From positions 1 through 53,989 of the forward strand of contig JAHAYJ010000088.1 of assembly GCA_018384375.1 (NCBI GenBank): a stretch of 53,989 nucleotides of DNA. Direction: 5' to 3'. This DNA is from Lachnospiraceae bacterium (GTDB taxonomy: Bacteria; Bacillota; Clostridia; Lachnospirales; Lachnospiraceae). Each line of letters begins with the position of its first letter. Position 1 is the first letter of the stretch. Made by a program: the position numbers and the translations under genes. Positions 1 to 7,195 of this stretch are shown piece by piece. Under the pieces are notes generated by a model, which had not been told where the DNA came from, did no database searches, and was given only the letters and a program-made list of their open reading frames with translations.

Positions 1-480
1 AAGCCTGGAATAGTTAACGCCGGAGGATAAGAGCTGGCTGTCAATAAGACCGTGATAATACCGGATGCGCTTGGGAAGGGACTCTTTTTCATAGGTATTG
101 TTTGGTTCGATGTCATAAATATCAGGAACAGGAGCAACAGCATCTGCGTCTGTGCTTGGAAACAGCCCTTCCGTGGAAAGATCGGGAATGAGCCTGGCAT
201 CTGCAAGATTAGGATCGAGCTCATCGGAAAGATCCTCGATATAGGCATCCAGCCGGATGCCATGCTTGTCGGTATCAATACCGAGGATGTTTTTCTGTGA
301 GACAATCGTCACCTTCCGGATATGTTTTCCGAGAACGGTACTGAGGAGGATCCTGGCAAATTCTTCGCCCTCCTCCTTCTGCTGCAGCATCTGCTGGAAC
401 AGGAAATTGTCAATGAGATTCAGGTCCTCCAGTTTCCGGAAGACACGCTCACTGGGTTTATTTTTGTTGCTTTTTGTCAT
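1..480 (-). CDS. Rpn family nuclease / PD-(D/E)XK transposase-type protein, truncated by window edge
   Basis: The minus strand is open from an ATG at 480 to the left edge, giving 160 residues with no stop. A good ribosome site (AAAGGAG) lies about 8 bases upstream of the ATG. The N-terminus carries the LIDNFLFQQML motif, then GIRLDAYIED, which places the nuclease aspartate. The visible end, RIRYYHGLIDSQLL followed by SGVNYSRL, is typical of the PF12784/Rpn family of recombination-promoting nucleases, which make DNA breaks and are found in transposase-like families. An acidic linker of roughly 40 residues separates the LDAYIED and RYYHGLID blocks and is longer than I would expect. The C-terminal half lies outside the window, so intactness cannot be judged. 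Identification is by motif recall. Confidence 0.8.
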   Translation of the reverse strand, partial: MTKSNKNKPSERVFRKLEDLNLIDNFLFQQMLQQKEEGEEFARILLSTVLGKHIRKVTIVSQKNILGIDTDKHGIRLDAYIEDLSDELDPNLADARLIPDLSTEGLFPSTDADAVAPVPDIYDIEPNNTYEKESLPKRIRYYHGLIDSQLLSSGVNYSRL

Positions 481-654
481 AGGCAAAAGCTCCTTTCGTA
501 GATAAATAATTAGATTGAGTAGATGGCGAAACGCCGGAGCCTCCAGAGGAAGCATGAGACAGCAGAGGCTGCCCTGAAAGATAGTGATTTGAAAAAAGAC
601 TATCTTAGATGTAAATTGATTATAACGAATTTACGATAATAGTGCAAGAGGAAA

Positions 655-837
655 TCAATGTAGTACTCCTATGATAAACGAAAACAAGGAGCAAGCAAAA
701 ACGGAGAAAGAGGAAAACTTAGCGATGCTCATATCGGAATTTGCGAGCAGATCAATATATTCCATTTGATCTTCAATCACATACAAAAATTCAATATCCT
801 CATGCCGTGCTCCGGTATATAGAAAGCCGTGTTGGGA
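655..837 (-). pseudogene. Possible remnant or unannotated small membrane protein
   Basis: The minus strand is open between stops for about 60 codons. It encodes a charged, plausible stretch (GARHEDIEFLYVIEDQMEY) followed by IDLLANSDMSIAK and a hydrophobic C-terminal helix (VFACSLFSFIIGVL). There is no convincing start: an in-frame stop sits just upstream of 837, GTG at 780 would give 41 residues and ATG at 765 would give 36, neither with a clear ribosome site. The composition looks coding rather than random, and the single C-terminal membrane helix resembles small hypothetical proteins of Lachnospiraceae. It may be the 3' end of a decayed gene or a real short gene with a weak start. No function is claimed. 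Confidence 0.3.
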
Positions 838-845
838 TCATATCT

Positions 846-952
846 GTAATAATATCGTTCTAATTTGTCGTAATATCACTCTTATATACGATATTATTAT
901 AAAAAATAATCATATTCAGATATTAATAGCACTGGAAACGCGATATTATTAC
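846..952. promoter_or_regulatory. Cluster of repeated (C)GATATTA motifs upstream of a small gene
   Basis: Five related sites lie within 107 bases: GTAATAATATCG at 846-857, CGTAATATCAC near 869-879, ACGATATTATTA at 888-900, GATATTAATA near 919-928 and CGATATTATTAC at 941-952. The first and last are exact 12-base inverted copies, and the second and third form a shorter inverted pair. The set sits 65 to 170 bases upstream of the small gene starting at 1017, where operators or a promoter would be expected. Binding by a dimeric or oligomeric regulator is an inference; AT-rich sequence could produce weaker matches by chance, but the exact 12-mers are harder to dismiss. Confidence 0.4.
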
Positions 953-1016
953 ATCAGAAGGAACAAGAACCAACAAGAAAAAGTAGAAAAATAAGTTGAT
1001 AATGGAGGAGTAAAAT

Positions 1017-1199
1017 ATGAAAAGAGAGATAAAGGTTCGCGTAAGATATTTAAATGCACTCATGATGCCGGTGGAGATTACCAGGAACGTCTCAGGAAAG
1101 GAGCTGGAAGAATTGCTTGCCAGAGAAGACGTCAAAGTGATTTCGGTTAACCGCAGATCAGGTGGGGAAAACTCCCGAAGGGTAGCCGGAGTAGCATAA
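1017..1199 (+). CDS. Small basic protein of unknown function (60 aa)
   Basis: The start is set by a strong GGAGGAG six bases upstream of the ATG. The product is small and basic (MKREIKVRVRYLNALMMP at the N-terminus), with a segment GKELEELLAREDVKVISVNRR suggesting a short beta-strand, helix, strand arrangement. No Cys pairs, signal peptide or membrane segment are present. I do not recognise a family. A terminator follows 28 bases after the stop and the ATATTA motif cluster lies upstream, so it appears to be a monocistronic, possibly regulated unit. The strong ribosome site and flanking signals make it more credible as a gene than its length alone would. Confidence 0.6.
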   Translation: MKREIKVRVRYLNALMMPVEITRNVSGKELEELLAREDVKVISVNRRSGGENSRRVAGVA

Positions 1200-1226
1200 G
1201 AAAAAAGCGGAACAGGCAGCATGATG

Positions 1227-1254
1227 GGCTTTCCGAGAAATCGGAAAGCCTTTT
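1227..1254 (+). terminator. Intrinsic terminator after the 60-aa gene
   Basis: A perfect 10-bp stem GGCTTTCCGA / TCGGAAAGCC with loop GAAA is followed by TTTT. It closes the unit starting at 1017. Confidence 0.8.
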
Positions 1255-1340
1255 GCTGTCTGAGTGTCAAAGAAGAATTGAGATGTGGAAAACAGTATTT
1301 TGCGGTATAATGGAAACAGAAATGTCATGGAGGATAAACA

Positions 1341-2063
1341 ATGGAATTTAATATTAACAGTACATTTTTGTATTTACTGGCAGTTTGTGTTGTCTTATTT
1401 GTTCTGGTGCAATCCATTTTTTTCTTGATCAGAGCATACAGGAGAGGAAAACAGATCGGAATAACGACAGAGACTCTCAGAAAGACGATAGTCTCTACCG
1501 CTATTTTTACTGTAGCGCCGGCCATCTCTATTTTGCTTGGTGTTGTTACCCTTTCCAAATTTCTGGGGATCCCCTTACCGTGGATCAGAATGAGCGTGAT
1601 CGGTGCCATTACCTATGAGCTTCCTGCGGCCACATCCACGGCGAATGCACTTTCCATTTCCCTGTCGGAAGCGATTACAGATCCGAAAATCTACACAGCA
1701 ATTGCCTGGGTTATGACGCTTGGAATCATGCCCAGTATTATATTGCCGCCAATTCTGATGAAAAAGATTCAGGGCGGTATGATAAGGATTAAGAACAAGG
1801 ACACGAAATGGGGAGACATTTTTATGACTGCGATGTTTCTTGGTATGATATCCGCATTTTTAGGTATGGTTTTTGCTGATGTCAGAAGCGGGATGAAGGG
1901 CTTTATTCCGATTTTTGTACTTTTGGTATCTGCTGCAATTATGGGAATCTGCGGGATTTTGATTAAGAAATTTCAAATGAAATGGTTAGAAACCTATGCG
2001 CTTTCTATCAGTATGATAGGGGCAATGCTGTTTGCGGTTCTCATTACACCACTGATACGATAA
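1341..2063 (+). CDS. DUF5058-type multi-pass membrane protein
   Basis: The 240-residue product has about seven hydrophobic segments, beginning with FLYLLAVCVVLFVLVQSIFF near residues 9-28, and matches my memory of the DUF5058 family. Its substrate is not known. The start has a GGAGG site (ATGGAGGATAAACA before the ATG). It is followed after 12 bases by a second membrane protein and then by an M20 peptidase with almost no gap, so the three probably form one operon. That context would fit a two-subunit transporter feeding or emptying a peptidase-linked pathway, but this is inference. Charged positions lie mainly in short loops. Confidence 0.7.
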   Translation: MEFNINSTFLYLLAVCVVLFVLVQSIFFLIRAYRRGKQIGITTETLRKTIVSTAIFTVAPAISILLGVVTLSKFLGIPLPWIRMSVIGAITYELPAATSTANALSISLSEAITDPKIYTAIAWVMTLGIMPSIILPPILMKKIQGGMIRIKNKDTKWGDIFMTAMFLGMISAFLGMVFADVRSGMKGFIPIFVLLVSAAIMGICGILIKKFQMKWLETYALSISMIGAMLFAVLITPLIR

Positions 2064-2075
2064 GGAGGGATCATC

Positions 2076-2729
2076 ATGAATGACTATATTAAGAAAACAG
2101 ATCTGTACGGAAAAATTTGGATATGGACAGCGGTAGTGGTGGTCCTTATGGTGCCGGTGGCAGCGTGCCTTTATTATGATGCATGGCCGGATGGAGCAGC
2201 AGTTCTCAAGGGACTTCTTGGTGTGGCACCAATCTACTGGACCGTAGGCGTTATTGAAGTGATCACCTACACACCAATGCTGGGAACGGGTGGCACATAC
2301 CTTGCTTTTGTAACAGGAAATCTGACCAGCATCAAAGTGCCAAGCGCTTTGAATGCAATGGAAAATGCACAGGTGAAGCCAGGGACAGAAGAAGGGGAGG
2401 TAATCTCAACCATTGCCATTGCAACCAGCTCAATTGTCACAACATTGGTAATTGTGGCTGGTGTGATCGGCTTGTCGGCGCTTGCTCCCATACTCAGCTC
2501 TGAAGTTCTTGCGCCTGCATTTGACAATATTCTGCCTGCTCTGTTTGGAGGGCTTGCAGTTGTTTATGTAAGTAGGAACTGGAAAATTGCTATTGCTCCG
2601 CTGATTTTTATGGTGGTATTGTTTTTATGTATTCCTTCACTTGCCGGTTCTGTCGGTGTGTTAGTGCCGGTTGGTGTTTTAGTTGCATTGGCTGCAGCCA
2701 GATTCATGTATAAGAAAGGTTGGTTATAA
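2076..2729 (+). CDS. Multi-pass membrane protein, partner of the DUF5058-type protein
   Basis: The 217-residue protein has about six membrane segments, for example [20 protein letters not shown] near residue 20 and a C-terminal pair ending in [12 protein letters not shown] polar segment, [19 protein letters not shown] near residues 66-84, lies between helices and may line a path; [19 protein letters not shown] is a cytoplasmic or exposed loop. It starts 12 bases after the preceding stop with an AAGGAGG site and ends one base before the next ATG. Similar proteins are sometimes labelled mechanosensitive channel, but I see no MscS domain. I read it as the second subunit of a paired membrane system of unknown substrate. 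Confidence 0.6.
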   Translation: MNDYIKKTDLYGKIWIWTAVVVVLMVPVAACLYYDAWPDGAAVLKGLLGVAPIYWTVGVIEVITYTPMLGTGGTYLAFVTGNLTSIKVPSALNAMENAQVKPGTEEGEVISTIAIATSSIVTTLVIVAGVIGLSALAPILSSEVLAPAFDNILPALFGGLAVVYVSRNWKIAIAPLIFMVVLFLCIPSLAGSVGVLVPVGVLVALAAARFMYKKGWL

Positions 2730-2730
2730 A

Positions 2731-4173
2731 ATGGCTGGAATGATTTTGGGCGTTCTTTTTGCGGTATTACTTTTGCTCCTTGCAGTGATTCTGATCCGGG
2801 CAGCTTTATTTGGGCCGGAGGAACTGCCGCCTGTGGCGGAGGAAAAGATTCAGACCAACAGAGAAAAGATCGTGGATGATATGGTTGCCATGATTCGCTG
2901 TAAGACAGTTTCTAACAGAAATGAGGAGCTGGTGGATCGTGAAGAGTTTCAGAGATTTGAGGAACTGCTTAAGGAAAGGTTTCCCCTGGTACATAGCAAG
3001 TGCCATCTTGAAAAAATCGGGAAAACAGGGCTGCTTTATTTCCTGAAGGGAAGATCAGATAAAAAGCCATCCGTGTGTATGGCTCATTATGATGTGGTGC
3101 CGGTAGATCCCGAAGGCTGGGATAAGCCTGCCTTTGAAGGAATCATAGAGGACGGCTGTATCTGGGGCAGGGGAACACTTGATACGAAGGGGACACTTTG
3201 CGGAATTCTGGAGGCGGCAGAGCAGCTTCTTTCAGAAGGTTATCTTCCGGAAAATGACCTTTATTTTTCTTTTTCCGGTGAGGAAGAAATAGACGGAAAT
3301 ACCTGCGCCCAGATCGTGGCATATCTTGAGGAGCACGGTGTGAAGCCGGCATTGGTACTGGATGAAGGTGGGGCTGTGGTAGAAAATACCTTCCCCGGTG
3401 TAAACAGGGAAAGTGCAATGGTGGGAATTGGGGAAAAGGGAAGTGTGAACATGGACTTCCAAATGGAAAGCCAGGGCGGTCATGCTTCCACCCCTCCCAT
3501 GCATACTGTTCTGGGGCAGCTTAGCAAAGCGGTCATCCGGATTGAAAGCCATCCTTTTAGGCGTCAGCTAACAAAGCCTGTAAAAGAGATGTTTGACATA
3601 ATGGGGAGACATTCTACCTTTGGCTATAAGATTCTGTTCGCAAATTTGTGGTGCTTTTTACCGTTGCTTGATCTGATCTGTAAGAAATCCGGCGGGGAAT
3701 TAAACGCCATGATGAGAACCACGGTGGCGGTTACCAGAATGAATGGAAGCAAGGCCTATAATGTGCTGCCGCCGAAAGCGGATTTCGGTATTAATATGCG
3801 GCTTATGGGAAAGGATACCATCGATTCGGCAACGGAATACTTAAGGAAGACCATTGGAAATGACCGGATCAGGATTAAGCTGATAAACGGAATGAATCCT
3901 TCCATTTATTCTGACACTTCTTGTGAGGAATGGGAAAAATTGAAAATGGTAATCCACAGAACCTGGCCGGAAGCTATCATCTCTCCCTATCTGATGATGG
4001 CCTGCAGTGATTCCCGCCACTATTGCAAAATCACCGACAGAGTTTACCGTTTCTCGGCTATGAAGCTTTCCAAAGAGGAACGGGGAATGATTCATGGCAA
4101 TAATGAAAGAATACCGATTGATACATTGGTGAAAACAGTGGAATTTTATATACGGCTTTTGAAAGAATTGTAA
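2731..4173 (+). CDS. Membrane-anchored M20 family metallopeptidase (carboxypeptidase PS-like)
   Basis: The product is a zinc-dependent M20 peptidase or amidohydrolase of 480 residues. Metal and catalytic positions are visible: AHYDVVPVD (His119), GRGTLDTKG (Asp151), SGEEEIDG (catalytic Glu184 and metal Glu185), LDEGG and a C-terminal [10 protein letters not shown] histidine. The N-terminus [19 protein letters not shown] is a membrane anchor, as in yeast carboxypeptidase S and PM20D-type enzymes that hydrolyse peptides or N-acyl amino acids. The ATG at 2731 follows the previous stop by one base; a longer reading from 2683 would overlap the upstream gene and lacks a better ribosome site. The upstream membrane pair suggests transport coupled to hydrolysis, but the substrate is unknown. 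Confidence 0.85.
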   Translation: MAGMILGVLFAVLLLLLAVILIRAALFGPEELPPVAEEKIQTNREKIVDDMVAMIRCKTVSNRNEELVDREEFQRFEELLKERFPLVHSKCHLEKIGKTGLLYFLKGRSDKKPSVCMAHYDVVPVDPEGWDKPAFEGIIEDGCIWGRGTLDTKGTLCGILEAAEQLLSEGYLPENDLYFSFSGEEEIDGNTCAQIVAYLEEHGVKPALVLDEGGAVVENTFPGVNRESAMVGIGEKGSVNMDFQMESQGGHASTPPMHTVLGQLSKAVIRIESHPFRRQLTKPVKEMFDIMGRHSTFGYKILFANLWCFLPLLDLICKKSGGELNAMMRTTVAVTRMNGSKAYNVLPPKADFGINMRLMGKDTIDSATEYLRKTIGNDRIRIKLINGMNPSIYSDTSCEEWEKLKMVIHRTWPEAIISPYLMMACSDSRHYCKITDRVYRFSAMKLSKEERGMIHGNNERIPIDTLVKTVEFYIRLLKEL

Positions 4174-4184
4174 GGATTAATACC

Positions 4185-4213
4185 TTGACAAAACGAAAGC
4201 AAAATGATAGCAT
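4185..4213 (+). promoter_or_regulatory. Promoter of the alanine T-box leader
   Basis: TTGACA at 4185-4190 and TAGCAT at 4208-4213 are separated by 17 bases, 11 bases after the M20 peptidase stop. The -35 is perfect and the -10 is weak. It would start the T-box transcript just upstream of Stem I. Confidence 0.55.
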
Positions 4214-4497
4214 GACTTCAATGGATAAAGACCGTGATGGGAAAGAGTATTTATTAAGTAAGGTTGCAGAGAGAAGGTGGTTGGTGAAAGCCTTTGCCGA
4301 GCTGATAAAGAAGCAGTCCCTGAGTCGTGACGATGAGAAAGCAGATTATTTCGCAATAGGTGTCATCGGGTTCTCCCGTTACAGAGAAGCGGTATGACAG
4401 TACCGGCAGAGTGCAGGTTTTTCCTGAATTTAGGTGGTAACACGGATAGTAGTATTCGCCCTAAGCTTTTGAAATCAAAGGCTTAGGTTTTTTTTAT
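4214..4497 (+). ncRNA. T-box riboswitch, alanine type, upstream of alaA
   Basis: This leader senses uncharged tRNA and controls transcription of the aminotransferase gene. Stem I is recognisable: lower stem GGGA (4239-4242) pairs with TCCC (4317-4320), AGTA at 4246-4249 faces GAA at 4310-4312 (loop E motif), and TTTAT pairs with ATAAA above it. The triplet after GAA is GCA (4313-4315) followed by G, which reads as an alanine specifier. The conserved T-box AGGTGGTAACACGG is at 4432-4445 and its TGGT fits an ACCA tRNA end. A terminator with stem CCTAAGC / GCTTAGG and a T tract lies at 4459-4497. The specifier matches the predicted alanine function of the next gene. Confidence 0.9.
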
Positions 4498-4524
4498 TGC
4501 AGAGGAAAGTAAGGAGGGATTGAG

Positions 4525-5748
4525 ATGAAGACGTATTTAAAATCTAAGAAACTGGATTCGGTGTGCTATGATATTCGAGGGCCGGTTATGGATGAGGCAC
4601 AGCGCATGACAGCTGAGGGAATCAACATTTTAAAGCTGAATATCGGTAACCCGGCACCGTTTGGCTTCCGGGCACCGCAGGCAATCGTAGATGCCATTTC
4701 GGGTAACCTTTTAAACACAGAAGGATATTGCGATTCCAAGGGACTCTTAAGTGCCCGGGAGGCTATCTTAGGTTATTGCAGGAAAAAGGGGATTCCCTGT
4801 GAGTCGGTGAATGATATTTATACGGGGAATGGTGTCAGCGAACTGATTACAATGTCGATGCAGGCTCTGCTGAATAATGGGGATGAGGTTCTGGTACCCT
4901 CACCGGATTATCCTTTGTGGACAGCTTCTGTCACACTGGCCGGTGGGACGGCGGTTCACTATCTATGCGATGAGAGCCAGGAATGGTATCCTGACATTGA
5001 GGATATGAGAAAAAAAATCACACCTAATACAAAGGGAATTGTGGTGATCAATCCGAATAACCCTACAGGGGCAGTTTATCCCAAAGAAATTCTGGAGCAG
5101 ATCGTGCAGCTTGCAAGAGAAAATGAATTAATTTTGTTTGCTGATGAAATTTATGATAGACTGGTTATGGATGGAGTAGAACACTATTCGCTGGCATCGC
5201 TGGCACCTGACTTGATGACACTCAGCTTTAACGGGTTATCCAAGTCCCATCTGATCTGCGGATATCGTTGCGGCTGGATGTGCATTTGCGGAAATAAGTC
5301 CCAGGCAAAGGACTACATAGAAGGATTAAATTTACTTTCATCCATGCGGCTCTGTTCAAATGTGCCTGCCCAGTCACTGATTCCTAAGGCTTTGGAGTGC
5401 ATTGACTTTACGGATGAGTTGCTGGTGCCCGGAGGAAGGGTTTATGAACAGAGAGAATGCATTTGCAAACAGCTTGAGACAATTCCGGGACTGTCCTTTG
5501 TACGTCCCAAGGCAGCATTTTATCTTTTCCCGAAACTGGATATTAAGAAGTTTTCCATTACAGATGACGAGCAGTTTGCTTATGATCTGTTGAGGGAGAA
5601 GCATATTCTCATTACGCATGGTGGCGGCTTTCATTGGGAGCAGCCTGACCATTTTAGAATCGTTTATCTGCCGGATTGCAGTGTACTGGAGGAGTCTGCT
5701 AAGAAAATAGGGGATTTCCTGGAGCATTATCAGCAAAATAACAGATAG
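4525..5748 (+). CDS. alaA: Alanine transaminase, AlaA type
   Basis: The protein is a class I/II PLP aminotransferase that interconverts pyruvate plus glutamate with alanine plus 2-oxoglutarate. It closely follows the AlaA (YfbQ) pattern of E. coli: LNIGNPAPFGF, GYCDSKGLLSAR, DIYTGNGVSELI, PSPDYPLWTA, HYLCDES, INPNNPTGAVYPKE, FADEIYDR and NGLSKSH with the PLP lysine at about residue 240. The 407-residue length is normal. An AAGGAGGG site precedes the ATG. Control by an alanine-specifier T-box independently supports a role in alanine synthesis. Where AlaA has SKTYRVAGFRQGW this protein reads SKSHLICGYRCGW, a modest change next to the active-site lysine. Confidence 0.92.
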   Translation: MKTYLKSKKLDSVCYDIRGPVMDEAQRMTAEGINILKLNIGNPAPFGFRAPQAIVDAISGNLLNTEGYCDSKGLLSAREAILGYCRKKGIPCESVNDIYTGNGVSELITMSMQALLNNGDEVLVPSPDYPLWTASVTLAGGTAVHYLCDESQEWYPDIEDMRKKITPNTKGIVVINPNNPTGAVYPKEILEQIVQLARENELILFADEIYDRLVMDGVEHYSLASLAPDLMTLSFNGLSKSHLICGYRCGWMCICGNKSQAKDYIEGLNLLSSMRLCSNVPAQSLIPKALECIDFTDELLVPGGRVYEQRECICKQLETIPGLSFVRPKAAFYLFPKLDIKKFSITDDEQFAYDLLREKHILITHGGGFHWEQPDHFRIVYLPDCSVLEESAKKIGDFLEHYQQNNR

Positions 5749-5765
5749 GGAAAGGAGACATTTTT

Positions 5766-5792
5766 ATGGGTACACCCGTCGTTTGTGCATAG
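5766..5792 (+). CDS. Leader peptide 1 (8 aa, MGTPVVCA)
   Basis: An 8-codon reading frame, ATG to TAG, sits behind a strong AAAGGAG site with 8-base spacing, 17 bases after the alaA stop. The peptide MGTPVVCA shares MGTP and the final Ala-stop (GCA TAG) with a second leader at 6303-6329. The stop codon lies inside an RNA hairpin, as in ribosome-controlled attenuators. The start sites, length, first four residues and end are conserved between the two copies while the middle three residues differ. It is almost certainly translated as a regulatory leader of the gene at 5884; the signal it senses is unknown. Confidence 0.7.
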   Translation: MGTPVVCA

Positions 5793-5860
5793 CAAAAGCT
5801 ATTGCATACATAAAATAATTGAATGATGCTATAGCTTTTGCTGATCCTGAAAAATAAAAA
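5788..5860 (+). ncRNA. Attenuator-like hairpin of leader 1
   Basis: The 5' arm 5791-5807 (AGCAAAAGCTATTGCAT), which begins inside the leader stop codon, pairs with 5826-5842 (ATGCTATAGCTTTTGCT) at 16 of 17 positions. The 5' arm can instead fold locally: GCATAGC (5787-5793) with GCTATTGC around AAAA. The two folds exclude each other, so a ribosome paused at the end of MGTPVVCA could choose between them. No T tract follows the long hairpin, and the ribosome site of the next gene is about 30 bases downstream and not in the stem, so the output (transcription or translation) is unclear. Confidence 0.6.
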
Positions 5861-5883
5861 GGAAGCAAATCAGGAGGGCAATC

Positions 5884-6159
5884 ATGAGCTATAGGAGCGC
5901 AGAAGAAATTCTGCCTCTTGAAATAATTGAATTGATACAGCAGTATGTAGATGGAGAAAATATTTATATTCCCAGAAAGAGCGAGAATAGAAAAACATGG
6001 GGAGAGGGCACGCAGTTCAAAGCGGAACTGACAGCCAGAAACCGGGAAATCTATCAGGGTTATCTTGAAGGAATGAAGATGGCAGAACTGGCCGATAAAT
6101 ATTTTTTATCTGAAAAGAGCATACAGCGCATCGTATATCAGGCAAGGAAAAGTGCCTGA
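5884..6159 (+). CDS. Mor/CD3324-type helix-turn-helix protein (91 aa)
   Basis: This short DNA-binding protein has the layout of the Mor transcription activator family, and I recall clostridial members named after C. difficile CD3324. The N-terminal dimerisation part reads LEIIELIQQYVDGENIYIPR followed by KTWGEGT, and the C-terminal helix-turn-helix reads MAELADKYFLSEKSIQRIV. Start choice is supported by AGGAGGG nine bases upstream. The gene is preceded by the leader peptide and hairpin at 5766-5842 and is followed by a terminator, so it can be expressed with alaA or under leader control. Targets are unknown; the family name is from memory. Confidence 0.75.
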   Translation: MSYRSAEEILPLEIIELIQQYVDGENIYIPRKSENRKTWGEGTQFKAELTARNREIYQGYLEGMKMAELADKYFLSEKSIQRIVYQARKSA

Positions 6160-6186
6160 TGATCAGAAAACTGAATAGAGTAGCGA

Positions 6187-6221
6187 AATGAGGAGAGATT
6201 ATTCTTTCCTCATTTTTATTT
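6187..6221 (+). terminator. Intrinsic terminator after the Mor/CD3324-type gene
   Basis: AATGAGGA pairs with TCCTCATT around a 15-base loop and is followed by TTTATTT. It lies 28 bases after the stop at 6159. Confidence 0.65.
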
Positions 6222-6302
6222 GTGAAGAAAACGCGAGGTTTCGGCAGAAGTAAGTTATCTGATAGAATGAATCCGGTGAGAAGAAAGAAGGAGGAAAGAG
6301 TT

Positions 6303-6329
6303 ATGGGCACACCCCACTTGATTGCATAG
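6303..6329 (+). CDS. Leader peptide 2 (8 aa, MGTPHLIA)
   Basis: This 8-codon frame, ATG to TAG, follows a strong AAGGAGG site with 8-base spacing. MGTPHLIA matches leader 1 in length, in MGTP and in the closing GCA TAG. The nucleotide match to leader 1 continues past the stop (GCATAGC-A-AGCTATTGC with one or two changes). The upstream unit is closed by a terminator, so this leader probably has its own promoter between 6222 and 6290, although I see no convincing -35/-10 pair. It precedes the DUF1062 gene at 6433 and is not part of it. Confidence 0.7.
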   Translation: MGTPHLIA

Positions 6330-6410
6330 CAGAGGCTATTGCAATTCGGAAAATACTGATTTGACAGCGTGAAAGCTTATGCTGTCTGTAATAGTCTTTG
6401 CATACCTGAA
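6324..6410 (+). ncRNA. Attenuator-like hairpin of leader 2
   Basis: The arm 6329-6343 (GCAGAGGCTATTGCA) pairs along all 15 positions with 6387-6401 (TGTAATAGTCTTTGC) if three G-U pairs are allowed. Compared with leader 1, bases in the stem differ while pairing is kept, which is covariation evidence for a real RNA structure. A second stem, GACAGC (6363-6368) with GCTGTC (6381-6386), stacks next to the 3' arm. A local alternative fold, TTGCATAGC with GCTATTGCAA around AGAG, uses the same 5' arm and contains the leader stop codon. Confidence 0.65.
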
Positions 6411-6432
6411 AATAAACGTAAGGAGATGCAAA

Positions 6433-7017
6433 ATGGACTATTGTAAGACAATTGAATACAGAATAACACCGACAAAGGCATATACGATTATCAGGAACTG
6501 TTCCGGCTGCGGAAGAAAGGAGCATTATGTCAGCACCGGAAATTTTCGTGTTAATGCAAATGGAAGACAGCTTGATGTGTGGTTAGTTTACCAGTGTGAG
6601 AAGTGTAAACATACCTATAACCTTCCGATTTATGAGAGAGTCAGTCCGGAGAAGATCGAAGATGCCCAATATCAGGCATTTCTTGGAAATGATGCAGATA
6701 CAGCACTTCAATTTGGAACGGATCGGAATTTGTTTCTGAAGAATCGGGCTGAGATTGATATAGAACGGTTAGAATGCACGATTGAGAAGCTAAATGACGA
6801 TTGTGCGAAGCATGAAGGCGTTGAGAATTCGGAAATACAGATTATCATTCATAACCCATATATGCTTCCGATCAGAACGGACAGACTGTTGCCGGAGATT
6901 TTGCAGATGAGCAGAAGTAAGATCAGACAATTGATTAAGGACGGCAGCATTCAATATTTTGGTTCAAATCTGGCTGAGCGTACGGAAATTAAGGTGTATT
7001 ATACTGATAAGTCATAA
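6433..7017 (+). CDS. DUF1062 family protein with zinc-ribbon-like Cys pairs
   Basis: The 194-residue protein matches DUF1062: RNCSGCGRKEHYVSTGNFRV, then NANGRQLDVWLVYQC and CEKCKHTYNLPIYERV, so two Cys pairs (CSGC and CEKC) probably bind zinc near residues 24-60. The C-terminal part, LLPEILQMSRSKIRQLIKDG, resembles an S4-like RNA-binding element, a cautious reading. An AAGGAG site fixes the start at 6433; a longer start at 6379 would lie inside the leader hairpin. Biochemical function is unknown. The leader peptide in front suggests expression linked to ribosome status, and a zinc-ribbon plus RNA-binding-like end would suit a translation-related protein, but this is inference. Confidence 0.8.
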   Translation: MDYCKTIEYRITPTKAYTIIRNCSGCGRKEHYVSTGNFRVNANGRQLDVWLVYQCEKCKHTYNLPIYERVSPEKIEDAQYQAFLGNDADTALQFGTDRNLFLKNRAEIDIERLECTIEKLNDDCAKHEGVENSEIQIIIHNPYMLPIRTDRLLPEILQMSRSKIRQLIKDGSIQYFGSNLAERTEIKVYYTDKS

Positions 7018-7033
7018 TTGACATCCAAAATAG

Positions 7034-7068
7034 GGAAAAGGCAGGTAGGAAAGCTATCTGCCTTTTCC
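7034..7068 (+). terminator. Stem-loop after the DUF1062 gene
   Basis: GGAAAAGGCAGGTAG pairs with CTATCTGCCTTTTCC, 15 bp with one G-U, around GAAAG. The T run is inside the stem rather than after it, so this may be a weak terminator or a processing barrier. Confidence 0.55.
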
Positions 7069-7195
7069 AATTGCCGAAGCGCAAGTATTGCAGATAAAAA
7101 ATGTTAAAATTGCTAGATTTTGCTCGATTCCAGTTTCCTAAAGCGGCATTTTGCAGTAAAATACAATTAACAGAAATGCTATGGAGACAAGCGTG

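Noticed and set aside
4185-4397. Open frame of 70 codons between the M20 peptidase and alaA
   Set aside because: It begins inside the -35 TTGACA and covers T-box Stem I, which explains the sequence fully. It has no ribosome site.
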